From DASSUC01 sp035650075 (GTDB lineage: Bacteria > Actinomycetota > Actinomycetes > Mycobacteriales > Micromonosporaceae): DNA of 64,000 nt. The DNA lies in the NCBI GenBank assembly GCA_035650075.1, contig DASRII010000168.1, forward strand, positions 1 to 64,000. Direction: 5' to 3'. Shown here one piece after another: positions 36,364-43,581 of this stretch (position 1 is its first letter; the number at the start of each line of letters is the position of its first letter). Made by a program: the position numbers and the translations under genes. The notes beneath the pieces are model-generated. The model searched no databases and was not told where the DNA came from. It saw only the letters and a list, made by a program, of their open reading frames with translations.

Positions 36364-37917
36364 GTGGTTGCCGAGCCGGCCGCGTTCCTGAGCTACGTAC
36401 GATTCGACGACGAACACGAGGACGGGCAACTCAGCGTGTTCCGTGCCCGGTTGAGCGCCGAGGTACGCATGCAGACCGGCGCGAGCTTTCCCATCTTCCA
36501 GGATCGCAACGACATCGCGTGGGGACAGAACTGGCAGACGCGGATCGAGGAGACCCTCGATACGGTGACGCTGCTGATCCCCATCATCACGCCGAACTTC
36601 TTTCACAGCCCCGCGTGCCGCGACGAGATGAAGCGGTTTCTCGGGCGCGAACGGCAGCTCGGTCGGCAGGATCTGATCCTGCCGGTGTATTACGTGAGCA
36701 CTCCCGAACTGGACGACGCCGCGCGCCGCGAAGCGGACGACCTCGCGCAGACACTGTCGATGCGGCAGTACGCCGACTGGCGCGAACTGCGTTTCGAGCC
36801 GATGACCTCGTCGGTCGTGCGGAGGGCGATCGCCCAACTGGCCGGCCGGCTGCGAGATACGTTCTGGCACCCGCCCGCGGCGACGAGGCGGAGCGGGACA
36901 ATGTCCACATCGACCGTCGACTCTGGACAGACGACCGGGCGCACCGCATCCGTCAAGCAGGATCCGGACACCCGCATCGTCGACCCGTACGGCCGGGCCG
37001 ACCACACGTCGATCGGGGCGGCGATCGGGGCGGCCCACCCCGGAGACCGAATCCTGGTCCGGCCGGGTCTCTACAACGAGTCGCTGGTCATCGACAAGCC
37101 CTTGGAGGTGATCGGAGACGGCCCCTTGGACGACATCGTGGTGCAGGTCAGTGGGGCGCACGTGTTGCAGTTCCGGGCGAACATCGGCCGGGTCGTCAAC
37201 ATGACCCTGCGCCAGACCGGCGGCGATGGCAAGTGGTACGGAGTCGATGTCACCCAAGGCCGTCTCGAGCTGGAGGGCTGCGACGTCTCGAGCCAGAGCC
37301 TGGCGTGTGTGGCGATTCGCGAGGGCTCCGATCCGCGGATACGCAACAACCGCATCCACGACGGCCGTCAGGGCGGGGTCATGGTCTACACCGCCGGCCT
37401 GGGTACGGTGGAGGACAACGAGATCATGGGCCACACCCTTTCCGGTGTGGAGATTCGGGGTAACGCCAATCCGACTCTCCGGCGCAACCACATCCACCAC
37501 AACAAGCAGAACGGAGTCCTCGTCAGCGACAGCAGCCTCGGCACGCTGGAAGACAACGACATCACCCACAACGGCTACGCCGGCGTGCAGATCAGAACCG
37601 AAGGCAACCCCACCGTCCGGCGCAATCAGATCCACCACAACAAGCAGAACGGTATTCTCGTCAGCGACCACGGCCTCGGCACGCTGGAAGACAACGACAT
37701 CACCGACAACGGTTACGCCGGCGCGGAGATCAGGGCCGGCGGCAAACCCTCGATGCACCGGAACCGGATCCATCGAAACACGTACCAGGCTATCCGGCTG
37801 CACGACGAAGGTAGCGGTGTCTTCGAGGACAACGACCTCACCGACAACACCAGAGGTCCCTGGCAGATCGACGACTCCTCGAAGCCGAACGTCAGGAGCT
37901 CGGGGAACATCGAGTGA
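36364..37917 (+). CDS. TIR domain - right-handed beta-helix fusion protein, 517 aa
   Basis: Residues ~5-165 are a TIR domain: AAFLSYVRFDDEHED, FQDRNDIAWGQNW, LLIPIITPNFFHSPACRDEM with the Glu (CRDE, about residue 82) that is catalytic in NAD-cleaving TIRs. A Ser/Thr-rich linker follows (about 170-200). Residues ~205-517 form a right-handed parallel beta-helix of the NosD/pectate-lyase kind (HPGDRILVRPGLYNESLVID, then 23-residue rungs). Three 46-residue double rungs are visible, two nearly identical in DNA. GTG 36364 follows GGAG with 6-base spacing. No signal peptide, so it is cytoplasmic. The TIR is probably the effector or signal part and the helix the sensor or scaffold. Confidence 0.85.
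   Translation: MVAEPAAFLSYVRFDDEHEDGQLSVFRARLSAEVRMQTGASFPIFQDRNDIAWGQNWQTRIEETLDTVTLLIPIITPNFFHSPACRDEMKRFLGRERQLGRQDLILPVYYVSTPELDDAARREADDLAQTLSMRQYADWRELRFEPMTSSVVRRAIAQLAGRLRDTFWHPPAATRRSGTMSTSTVDSGQTTGRTASVKQDPDTRIVDPYGRADHTSIGAAIGAAHPGDRILVRPGLYNESLVIDKPLEVIGDGPLDDIVVQVSGAHVLQFRANIGRVVNMTLRQTGGDGKWYGVDVTQGRLELEGCDVSSQSLACVAIREGSDPRIRNNRIHDGRQGGVMVYTAGLGTVEDNEIMGHTLSGVEIRGNANPTLRRNHIHHNKQNGVLVSDSSLGTLEDNDITHNGYAGVQIRTEGNPTVRRNQIHHNKQNGILVSDHGLGTLEDNDITDNGYAGAEIRAGGKPSMHRNRIHRNTYQAIRLHDEGSGVFEDNDLTDNTRGPWQIDDSSKPNVRSSGNIE
37492..37767 (+). repeat. Two nearly identical 138-bp tandem units inside the TIR-beta-helix gene
   Basis: Unit 37492-37629 and unit 37630-37767 each encode a 46-residue double rung beginning IHHNKQNG and containing LGTLEDNDIT and NGYAG. 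Long stretches are the same at the DNA level, including third codon positions. A more diverged unit precedes them (GLGTVEDNEI). This shows recent in-frame duplication. Confidence 0.8.
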
Positions 37918-38814
37918 TCACGGTACGACCATGCGCAGGCGCTGTGCCGCTACCTCGATGGAGACCCGCTGCCCCCACGCCATCGGGAGGTGGTCCGGCT
38001 CGACACCGTCGGCGAACACCACCAACCGCTCGCTTTCGCTGACGAGCTCCAGCCGTTCGCCTTCGGCGAGCCGCCCCGCGGTCAACGACACCCCGGTCGC
38101 CGGCGAAGGCCAAGCCTCCCGGACGAACCAGCACAGCGCCGCCTCGTCCGGCTCGGGCAACGGCGGCGACGATGCCCGCTCGTGCACGATCGACGCGCAC
38201 CACCCGGTCGCCCCGGTGCCGGTACCGATGACGACTCCGGACGACGACTGCCGCTCGCGTCGACCGTCCATTGTAGATACGACATAGCGCGCGGACTGGT
38301 GGGTCGCGTGCCCGACGTACACCTCGTTGAGGCCGACCAGCTCCTGACCGTCGTCGAGCGTGGCATGCACCATCGTGCGCACCTGCACGGGCGCGTCCCC
38401 CGCGGCCGCCGCCGGCAGGATCCGCGCCGTCGCATCGGCAGCGAACCGCACGAGTACGCCGGCATTGCGGCCCGGTTCGGGATCGACGCCGATGACCGGT
38501 TGCCCGGAGAGGTACTTCGCCACGTTGGCGACCAGTCCGTCCTGCCCCACGGCCACCACGATGTCCTCGGCCCCGAAAAGGAAGCGGGGCAGGTCGTCCC
38601 GGTCGACGTGGCCGCGCCGCCAGTCGGCTGGGATAGCGGCGCCGACCGCGGTCAACGCCTGCTGCAGGGTGGCGTGCCGGGCCGCGACCTCGGACAGGTC
38701 GCGGCCCCGCTGGCGGAGGAAGTAGGCCGCCGCGCCCCGGGTGCCGTGCCGGGCCAGCAGTTCGTCCAGCTCGCTGCGGCGGGACACCACGACGACCCGC
38801 GGCGGCAAACTCAT
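37918..38814 (-). CDS. NAD-kinase-fold protein with altered signature motifs, 298 aa
   Basis: ATP-NAD kinase fold. The GGDG motif reads GQDG (VVAVGQDGLVANVAKYL; Asp kept), GVNxG reads GVDPEPGRNAG, the Asn-Glu motif is kept (VGLNEVYVG), and the nucleotide loop reads GTGTGATGW where NADK has STPTGSTAY. It may be a phosphorylating enzyme with a changed substrate, or a nucleotide sensor. It lies 19 bases after the SPFH gene in one operon, with RBS GGGAG. Its stop touches the stop of the convergent TIR gene with no spacer. Confidence 0.82.
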   Translation of the reverse strand: MSLPPRVVVVSRRSELDELLARHGTRGAAAYFLRQRGRDLSEVAARHATLQQALTAVGAAIPADWRRGHVDRDDLPRFLFGAEDIVVAVGQDGLVANVAKYLSGQPVIGVDPEPGRNAGVLVRFAADATARILPAAAAGDAPVQVRTMVHATLDDGQELVGLNEVYVGHATHQSARYVVSTMDGRRERQSSSGVVIGTGTGATGWCASIVHERASSPPLPEPDEAALCWFVREAWPSPATGVSLTAGRLAEGERLELVSESERLVVFADGVEPDHLPMAWGQRVSIEVAAQRLRMVVP

Positions 38815-38833
38815 GCCAGCTCCCGCTTCGCGC

Positions 38834-39865
38834 TCATGACTGCCCGTTGAGCCGGGCGACCAGGCCGGTCACCACGTCGGGCGTGACGGTCAGCTGACCG
38901 ATCTCCGGCAGGTGGCCGGCCAGCTCCTGCATCGCGAGTGCCTGCAGCACCGCGGGTGGCGTGTCGCGGTACGCCGCGAGCCGCGCCTCCTCGGCCTCGC
39001 CGCGGGCGACACCGACCAGCCGTACCCCCGTTGCCTTTGCCTCGGCTAGCGTGCGCCGCCGCTCGGCCTCGGAGGCCGCGGCCACCCGGGCCCGTTCGGC
39101 CTGGCCCTGGACTACGACCAGCTCCGCCGCAGCGTCCAGCTCGGCCTGGCGCCGCGCGTTGGCACCGTGCTGGTCGACGAGCTGCTGCTCCCGGCGAGCC
39201 AGCTCGATCTTGCTCTGCAGTTCGTTCTCGGCGATGGCGCGTTCCAGCTCGACGGCTTGAGCGCGGCGGGCGTACGTCGCCCGGTCCGCTTCGACCTGAA
39301 CCGCTTCGCGGGTGGGTGTCTGCAACGCGCGTTCGAGCTCGGGCTCGGGACGGATCGCGACGACCCGCGCGCTGACCACGCTCACGCCGGTGTCGGCCAG
39401 CCGTGGGTCGTCGCTCAGTGCGCCGGATACCGCCTCCCGTACCGGTGCGATGCCGGCGGTCAGCGCCTCGGTCAACGGCAACCGGACGAGCAGGTCGAGC
39501 GCGGGCTGCTGGGCCAGTTCGGCGAGCAGTGTCGCAACCTGGTCGAGGGGCTGGGCGCGCCAGGTGCCACGGTACGGGTCGATGGAGAAGTCCAGCCGAC
39601 CGGCGGCCGCGGCCGGATCCGACACCCGGTACGTGACCGTGGCCTGTACCGTCACGTCGGCGAAGTCGGCGGTCCGCGCGTGGAAGAGCAATGGAAGCTC
39701 GCGGTCGTCGACGGGTACCTCGCTCAGCACCGCCGTCAACGGCCGGTACCAGAACGCCTGCCCGACACCTTCCCGCTTGACCCGGCCACGCGCCTGGTGG
39801 CGGATCCACGTGGTGGGTGCGCCCCGTAGGTGCCGCAGGAACAGCCGGCGTGTTACGTCTGCCAT
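38834..39865 (-). CDS. SPFH / band-7 domain protein, 343 aa
   Basis: Stomatin/prohibitin-like protein. No clear transmembrane helix at the N-terminus (MADVTRRLFLRHLRGAP), so membrane binding would be peripheral. The SPFH domain is ~40-190 (DVTVQATVTYRVSDP, LLVRLPLTEAL, GVSVVSARVVAIRPEPEL). A long Ala/Glu/Arg coiled coil follows (about 200-290), and a C-terminal domain (PAVLQALAMQELAGHLPEIG). GGAGG precedes the ATG. First gene of the SPFH-NADK-like operon; its promoter carries the operators at 39891-39945. Confidence 0.87.
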   Translation of the reverse strand: MADVTRRLFLRHLRGAPTTWIRHQARGRVKREGVGQAFWYRPLTAVLSEVPVDDRELPLLFHARTADFADVTVQATVTYRVSDPAAAAGRLDFSIDPYRGTWRAQPLDQVATLLAELAQQPALDLLVRLPLTEALTAGIAPVREAVSGALSDDPRLADTGVSVVSARVVAIRPEPELERALQTPTREAVQVEADRATYARRAQAVELERAIAENELQSKIELARREQQLVDQHGANARRQAELDAAAELVVVQGQAERARVAAASEAERRRTLAEAKATGVRLVGVARGEAEEARLAAYRDTPPAVLQALAMQELAGHLPEIGQLTVTPDVVTGLVARLNGQS

Positions 39866-39890
39866 CGTCGTGGTCCTCCCCCAAGGTCGT

Positions 39891-39945
39891 TTCTCGTCAC
39901 GGTGACGATAAGCCGCGTGATACCTTCTCGTCAAGGTGGTGATAA
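39891..39945. promoter_or_regulatory. Tandem NrtR-type operators on the SPFH-NADK promoter
   Basis: Copy 1, TCGTCAC-G-GTGACGA (39894-39908), is a perfect 7-bp inverted repeat followed by TAA. Copy 2, TCGTCAA-G-GTGGTGA (39928-39942), is a direct repeat of it with the same TTC and TAA flanks, centred exactly 34 bp away. On the minus strand, TTGACG (39934-39929) and TATCGT (39910-39905) with an 18-bp spacer form a strong sigma-70 type promoter for the SPFH gene, and each hexamer lies inside one copy. Copy 2 reaches the ATG of the Nudix regulator, so both directions would be controlled. Confidence 0.78.
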
Positions 39946-40607
39946 TGCACGTCACAGTGGACCTCGCGGTGCTGACCATTCGCGACGGCGCGCTGAGCGC
40001 GTTGCTGATCCGGCGCGCCGCGGCGCCGTACCGCGGGCGCTGGGCGTTGCCCGGTGGCTTCGTCCACGACGACGAGGACCTGCCCGACGCCGCGGCCCGG
40101 GAGCTGGTCGAGGAGACCGGCCTGCACGGACGCGCGGGACACCTGGAACAGCTCGCGAGCTACGGCTCACCCAAGCGCGACCCGCGCGGTCGGGTGGTGA
40201 CGATCGCGTACCTGGCGCTCCTGCCCGACCTGCCGGCGCCGGTCGCCGGCTCGGACGCCGCCAGCGCCGCCTGGTACGCCGTCTCCACTGTAGACAGTCT
40301 GCGGCTGGCCTTCGACCACGACCGGATCCTCGCCGACGGCATCGAGCGGGCGCGGGCCAAGCTGGAGTACACCCCGTTGGGCGCGGCGTTCTGCCCGCCC
40401 GAGTTCACCATCGCGCAGCTTCGCGAGGTGTACGAGGCGGTCTGGGGTACCAAGCTCGATCCGCGGAACTTCCACCGGAAAGCAACCACGACACCCGGGT
40501 TCGTGGTCCCGACCGGGCGATCCACCGCTGGCGAGCGCGGCCGGCCGGCGCAGCTCTACCGTCGTGGCACCGCCACCCTGCTGTACCCCCCTATGTTGCG
40601 ACCGTAG
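39945..40607 (+). CDS. NrtR-like Nudix hydrolase / winged-helix regulator, 220 aa
   Basis: Nudix domain (about 1-140) with an intact box: GFVHDDEDLPDAAARELVEE and TGL follow the G-x5-E-x7-REUxEExGU pattern. A C-terminal winged helix (about 145-220) has the family motif FTIAQLREVYEAVWG and NFHRK. NrtR proteins repress NAD synthesis or salvage genes and respond to ADP-ribose-type ligands; many have a broken Nudix box, but here it is complete, so hydrolysis is possible. ATG 39945 is preferred to the GTG 9 bases upstream, which lies inside the operator. Divergent from SPFH-NADK. Confidence 0.85.
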   Translation: MHVTVDLAVLTIRDGALSALLIRRAAAPYRGRWALPGGFVHDDEDLPDAAARELVEETGLHGRAGHLEQLASYGSPKRDPRGRVVTIAYLALLPDLPAPVAGSDAASAAWYAVSTVDSLRLAFDHDRILADGIERARAKLEYTPLGAAFCPPEFTIAQLREVYEAVWGTKLDPRNFHRKATTTPGFVVPTGRSTAGERGRPAQLYRRGTATLLYPPMLRP

Positions 40608-40698
40608 CCATTCTGCCGGCTATCGCCGCCCCTCGATCGGCGGTAGGGTTCCGCGACCAAGTCACCGAAGACTTCCTGACGACAAACGTCACCGTGCC

Positions 40699-41175
40699 TT
40701 AACCCCTCCCCCTGGGTCGCTGCCTGGTACGTCGGATATCCCGGTCCACGTGCCAGGCAGCGGCTCGTTGTGCGGCCCGATCGGCGTGCCGGTGCCGGCG
40801 GCGGTGGCAGTCCCGCTCGTCCGAAGCGGACGGCGCAACGGCAGGGGGCGCAACGGCGGGCCGCTTCTTCGAAGGTGCGGCATGCCGGCGACGCGGCGGG
40901 CCGGACTGGGTCCCCCGCTCCTGGCTATGAACCCGGGGACGTTTCGGCGGACTGGCCTGCGCCGGTACCCCCGCCTTGGTCCCCGGGCGTGGCCGCGCGG
41001 GCGGCTCGGGGGCGGCGATGGCCGGTGGGGTCGGCCTGGTCGGGACGACGACCGGGCCGGCCGGTCGGGCGTCCAGGAACGGCGTGGTCGCGCCCTCCGG
41101 CTCGGTCAGCGAGCCCGTGCCTGCGGCGATCGCGATCAGGGTAAGCAGTGACACGAGCGCAACAAGTGTGATCAT
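40699..41175 (-). CDS. Exported Pro/Arg-rich protein, possibly frameshifted, 158 aa
   Basis: Starts MITLVALVSLLTLIAIAAGTG, a signal peptide or anchor, then a Pro-rich region (PTPPAIAAPEPPARPRPG) and basic sequence. Near codon 115 (about 40830) the reading becomes Arg/His-rich, while the next frame on the same strand gives a more protein-like end (GTGTPIGPHNEPLPGTWTG, stop at 40689). The gene may therefore carry a one-base frameshift, or the natural product ends in the second frame. An in-frame codon 42 bases upstream is a possible earlier start. Function unknown. Confidence 0.4.
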   Translation of the reverse strand: MITLVALVSLLTLIAIAAGTGSLTEPEGATTPFLDARPAGPVVVPTRPTPPAIAAPEPPARPRPGTKAGVPAQASPPKRPRVHSQERGTQSGPPRRRHAAPSKKRPAVAPPAVAPSASDERDCHRRRHRHADRAAQRAAAWHVDRDIRRTRQRPRGRG

Positions 41176-41217
41176 GGAAGAGGTGGACGGCGCGTGGCGG
41201 GGAGAGTGATCTGGCAC

Positions 41218-41465
41218 GCCGAACAGGGTGACTCAGTCATTTTCCGCGCGCACGCACATCAAACAATATGACCTGACAGATTTAGGACTGTTTTCGGCCA
41301 TAACATCAACCCATGGTGTAAGGACGTCGGCCTCTTCTGCCATATTGGACGCGGCGGCAACGAGGCCGTGGCTCTCCCCCGATCGGGGACGAGTGCGGCC
41401 AGCTGCCACGGCTGCGCCGGCGCCGGTCACCCCGACTGCCGGCGGACACAGACAGGGAGAGACGG
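41218..41465. promoter_or_regulatory. AT-richer leader before the dehydrogenase operon
   Basis: 248 bases without a convincing gene, clearly less GC-rich than the surroundings in its first half (AAACAATATGACCTGACAGA, 41261-41280). TAACAT (41301-41306) is a -10 candidate, but no well-spaced -35 is evident. It holds the promoter and leader of the E1 alpha gene, which starts at 41466 with GGGAGAGACGG just upstream. I see no riboswitch-like structure by eye. Confidence 0.4.
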
Positions 41466-42593
41466 ATGGCTAAGGCCGAGGGAGGCCGGACCAAGGCGAG
41501 CGCCAGAAGCGAGCCTGAGTTCGTGCAGTTACTCACCCCGGACGGGGAGCGGGTCGACCACCCGGAGTACACGGTCGATTTCACTGACGAGGAGTACCGC
41601 GGCCTTTACCGCGATCTCGTCATCGTCCGCAAGCTGGACGCCGAGGCCACCGCTCTGCAACGCCAGGGTGAGCTGGGCATCTGGGCCAGCCTGCTGGGCC
41701 AGGAGGCGGCGCAGGTGGGCTCCGGCCGGGCCTTGCGGCCGCAGGACATGGCGTTCCCGACGTACCGAGAACACGGCGTGCTCTTCTGCCGGGGGATCGA
41801 CCCGATCATGCCGCTCGGCCTGTTCCGGGGCGTCGACCAGGGCGGTTGGGATCCGAACGAGTTCAAGTTCGGGATGTACACGATCGTCATCGGCGCGCAG
41901 ACCCTGCACGCGACCGGCTACGCGATGGGTGTCGCGATGGACGGCGCGATGGGCACCGACGACGGCGAGGCCGTGATCGCGTACTTCGGCGACGGCGCGA
42001 CCAGCCAAGGGGACGTCAACGAGGCGTACATCTGGGCGAGCGTGTTCAACGCCCCGCTGGTCTTCTTCTGCCAGAACAACCAGTACGCGATCTCCGAGCC
42101 GATCGAGAAGCAGACGCGGGTGCCGCTGTACCGGCGGGCGGCCGGTTTCGGCTTCCCCGGCATCCGGGTAGACGGCAACGATGTACTCGCGTCGTACGCC
42201 GTCACCCGCGCCGCGCTCGACCACGCGCGGCACGGTCAGGGACCCACGTTGATCGAGGCGTACACCTACCGCATGGGGGCGCACACCACCTCCGACGACC
42301 CGACCCGCTACCGGATCGCCAGCGAGGTCGACGCGTGGCTGGCCAAGGACCCGATCAAGCGGGTACGCGCGTTCCTCGAAAAGCAGCAACTGGCCGACGA
42401 CGCGTACTTCACGGAGGTCGACGAGGAGGCTCAGCGCGAGGCGATTCACCTGCGTGAACGCGTGCTGTCGATGCCCGACCCGGACCCGCTGACGCTCTTC
42501 GACCACGTGTACGCGCACGGCTCGCCGCTGCTCGACGACGAGAAGGCCCAGTTCGCCCGGTACCTGGAGTCGTTCGAGAGGAGCGTGCACTGA
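41466..42593 (+). CDS. pdhA: 2-oxoacid (pyruvate-type) dehydrogenase E1 alpha subunit, 375 aa
   Basis: Thiamine-diphosphate-dependent E1 that decarboxylates a 2-oxoacid and transfers the acyl group to lipoyl-E2. ThDP/Mg motif GDGATSQGDVNEAY... ending FFCQNNQYAIS (about 170-205). The phosphorylation-loop equivalent is RMGAHTTSDDPTRYR. The heteromeric E1 layout fits pyruvate or branched-chain 2-oxoacid dehydrogenase; sequence alone does not decide. The stop and next ATG overlap by one base (TGATG). Confidence 0.9.
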   Translation: MAKAEGGRTKASARSEPEFVQLLTPDGERVDHPEYTVDFTDEEYRGLYRDLVIVRKLDAEATALQRQGELGIWASLLGQEAAQVGSGRALRPQDMAFPTYREHGVLFCRGIDPIMPLGLFRGVDQGGWDPNEFKFGMYTIVIGAQTLHATGYAMGVAMDGAMGTDDGEAVIAYFGDGATSQGDVNEAYIWASVFNAPLVFFCQNNQYAISEPIEKQTRVPLYRRAAGFGFPGIRVDGNDVLASYAVTRAALDHARHGQGPTLIEAYTYRMGAHTTSDDPTRYRIASEVDAWLAKDPIKRVRAFLEKQQLADDAYFTEVDEEAQREAIHLRERVLSMPDPDPLTLFDHVYAHGSPLLDDEKAQFARYLESFERSVH

Positions 42594-43579
42594 TGTCGGA
42601 GACGCTCACGCTTGGCAAGGCGATCAACACCGGACTCCGGCGTGCGATGGAGAACGACCCCAAGGTCGTCATCATGGGTGAGGACGTCGGCCGGCTCGGC
42701 GGCGTCTTCCGGATCACCGATGGCCTGCAGAAGGACTTCGGGGAGGAGCGGGTCATCGACACCCCGCTCGCCGAGTCCGGGATCGTGGGTACGGCCGTCG
42801 GGCTGGCGATCCGCGGCTACCGACCGGTGTGCGAGATCCAGTTCGACGGGTTCGTCTACCCCGCGTTCGACCAGATCGTCAGCCAGGTCGCGAAGATGCA
42901 CTACCGGTCGCAAGGCAATGTGCGGCTGCCGATCGTCATCCGGATCCCGTTCGGTGGCGGTATCGGCGCGGTCGAGCACCACTCCGAATCCCCGGAGGCG
43001 TACTTCGCGCACACCGGCGGCCTCAAGGTCGTGTCGTGCGCGACGCCCCTGGACGCGTACTGGATGATCCAGCAGGCGATCGTCTCGGACGATCCGATCA
43101 TCTTCATGGAGCCGAAGCGGCGGTACTGGGAGAAGGGCGAGGTCGACGTCGACGTCGCCCTCTCGGAGGCCTACCCGCTGCACTCGGCCCGGGTGGCGCG
43201 GCCCGGCACCGACGTGACGGTGCTGGCGTACGGGCCGATGATGCGTACCGTGCTCGACGCCGCTTCGGCAGCCGCCGAGGAGGGCCGCGAGCTGGAGGTC
43301 ATCGACCTGCGCTCACTGTCCCCATTGGACATGGCGCCGGCGTACGAGTCGATCCGCAAGACCGGCCGCTGCGTGGTGGTCCACGAGGCGCCCGGCAACG
43401 TCGGCCTCGGCGCCGAGCTGGCCGCACGCATCACGGAACAGTGCTTCTACTCGCTGGAGGCACCGGTGCTGCGGGTGGCGGGCTTCAACACGCCGTACCC
43501 GGCCGCCCGCGTGGAGGAGGAGTACCTGCCCGACCTGGACCGGGTGCTCGACGCCGTCGACCGGACGTTTGGGTGGTAG
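42593..43579 (+). CDS. pdhB: 2-oxoacid dehydrogenase E1 beta subunit, 328 aa
   Basis: Transketolase-like beta subunit: MGEDVGRLGGVFRITDGL (about 28-45), TPLAESGIVGTAVGLA, and EIQFDGFVYPAFDQIV with the conserved pocket residues, then GGGIGAVEHHSESPEA and the C-terminal domain (DVTVLAYGPM, VIDLRSLSPLD). Length is standard. Starts one base into the E1 alpha stop and is followed by E2 after 2 bases, so the three subunits are co-produced. Confidence 0.92.
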   Translation: MSETLTLGKAINTGLRRAMENDPKVVIMGEDVGRLGGVFRITDGLQKDFGEERVIDTPLAESGIVGTAVGLAIRGYRPVCEIQFDGFVYPAFDQIVSQVAKMHYRSQGNVRLPIVIRIPFGGGIGAVEHHSESPEAYFAHTGGLKVVSCATPLDAYWMIQQAIVSDDPIIFMEPKRRYWEKGEVDVDVALSEAYPLHSARVARPGTDVTVLAYGPMMRTVLDAASAAAEEGRELEVIDLRSLSPLDMAPAYESIRKTGRCVVVHEAPGNVGLGAELAARITEQCFYSLEAPVLRVAGFNTPYPAARVEEEYLPDLDRVLDAVDRTFGW

Positions 43580-43581
43580 GC

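Noticed and set aside
37441..37917. Repeats in the TIR gene as a CRISPR-like array
   Set aside because: Units are 138 bp, contiguous, in frame and encode beta-helix rungs; there are no spacers.
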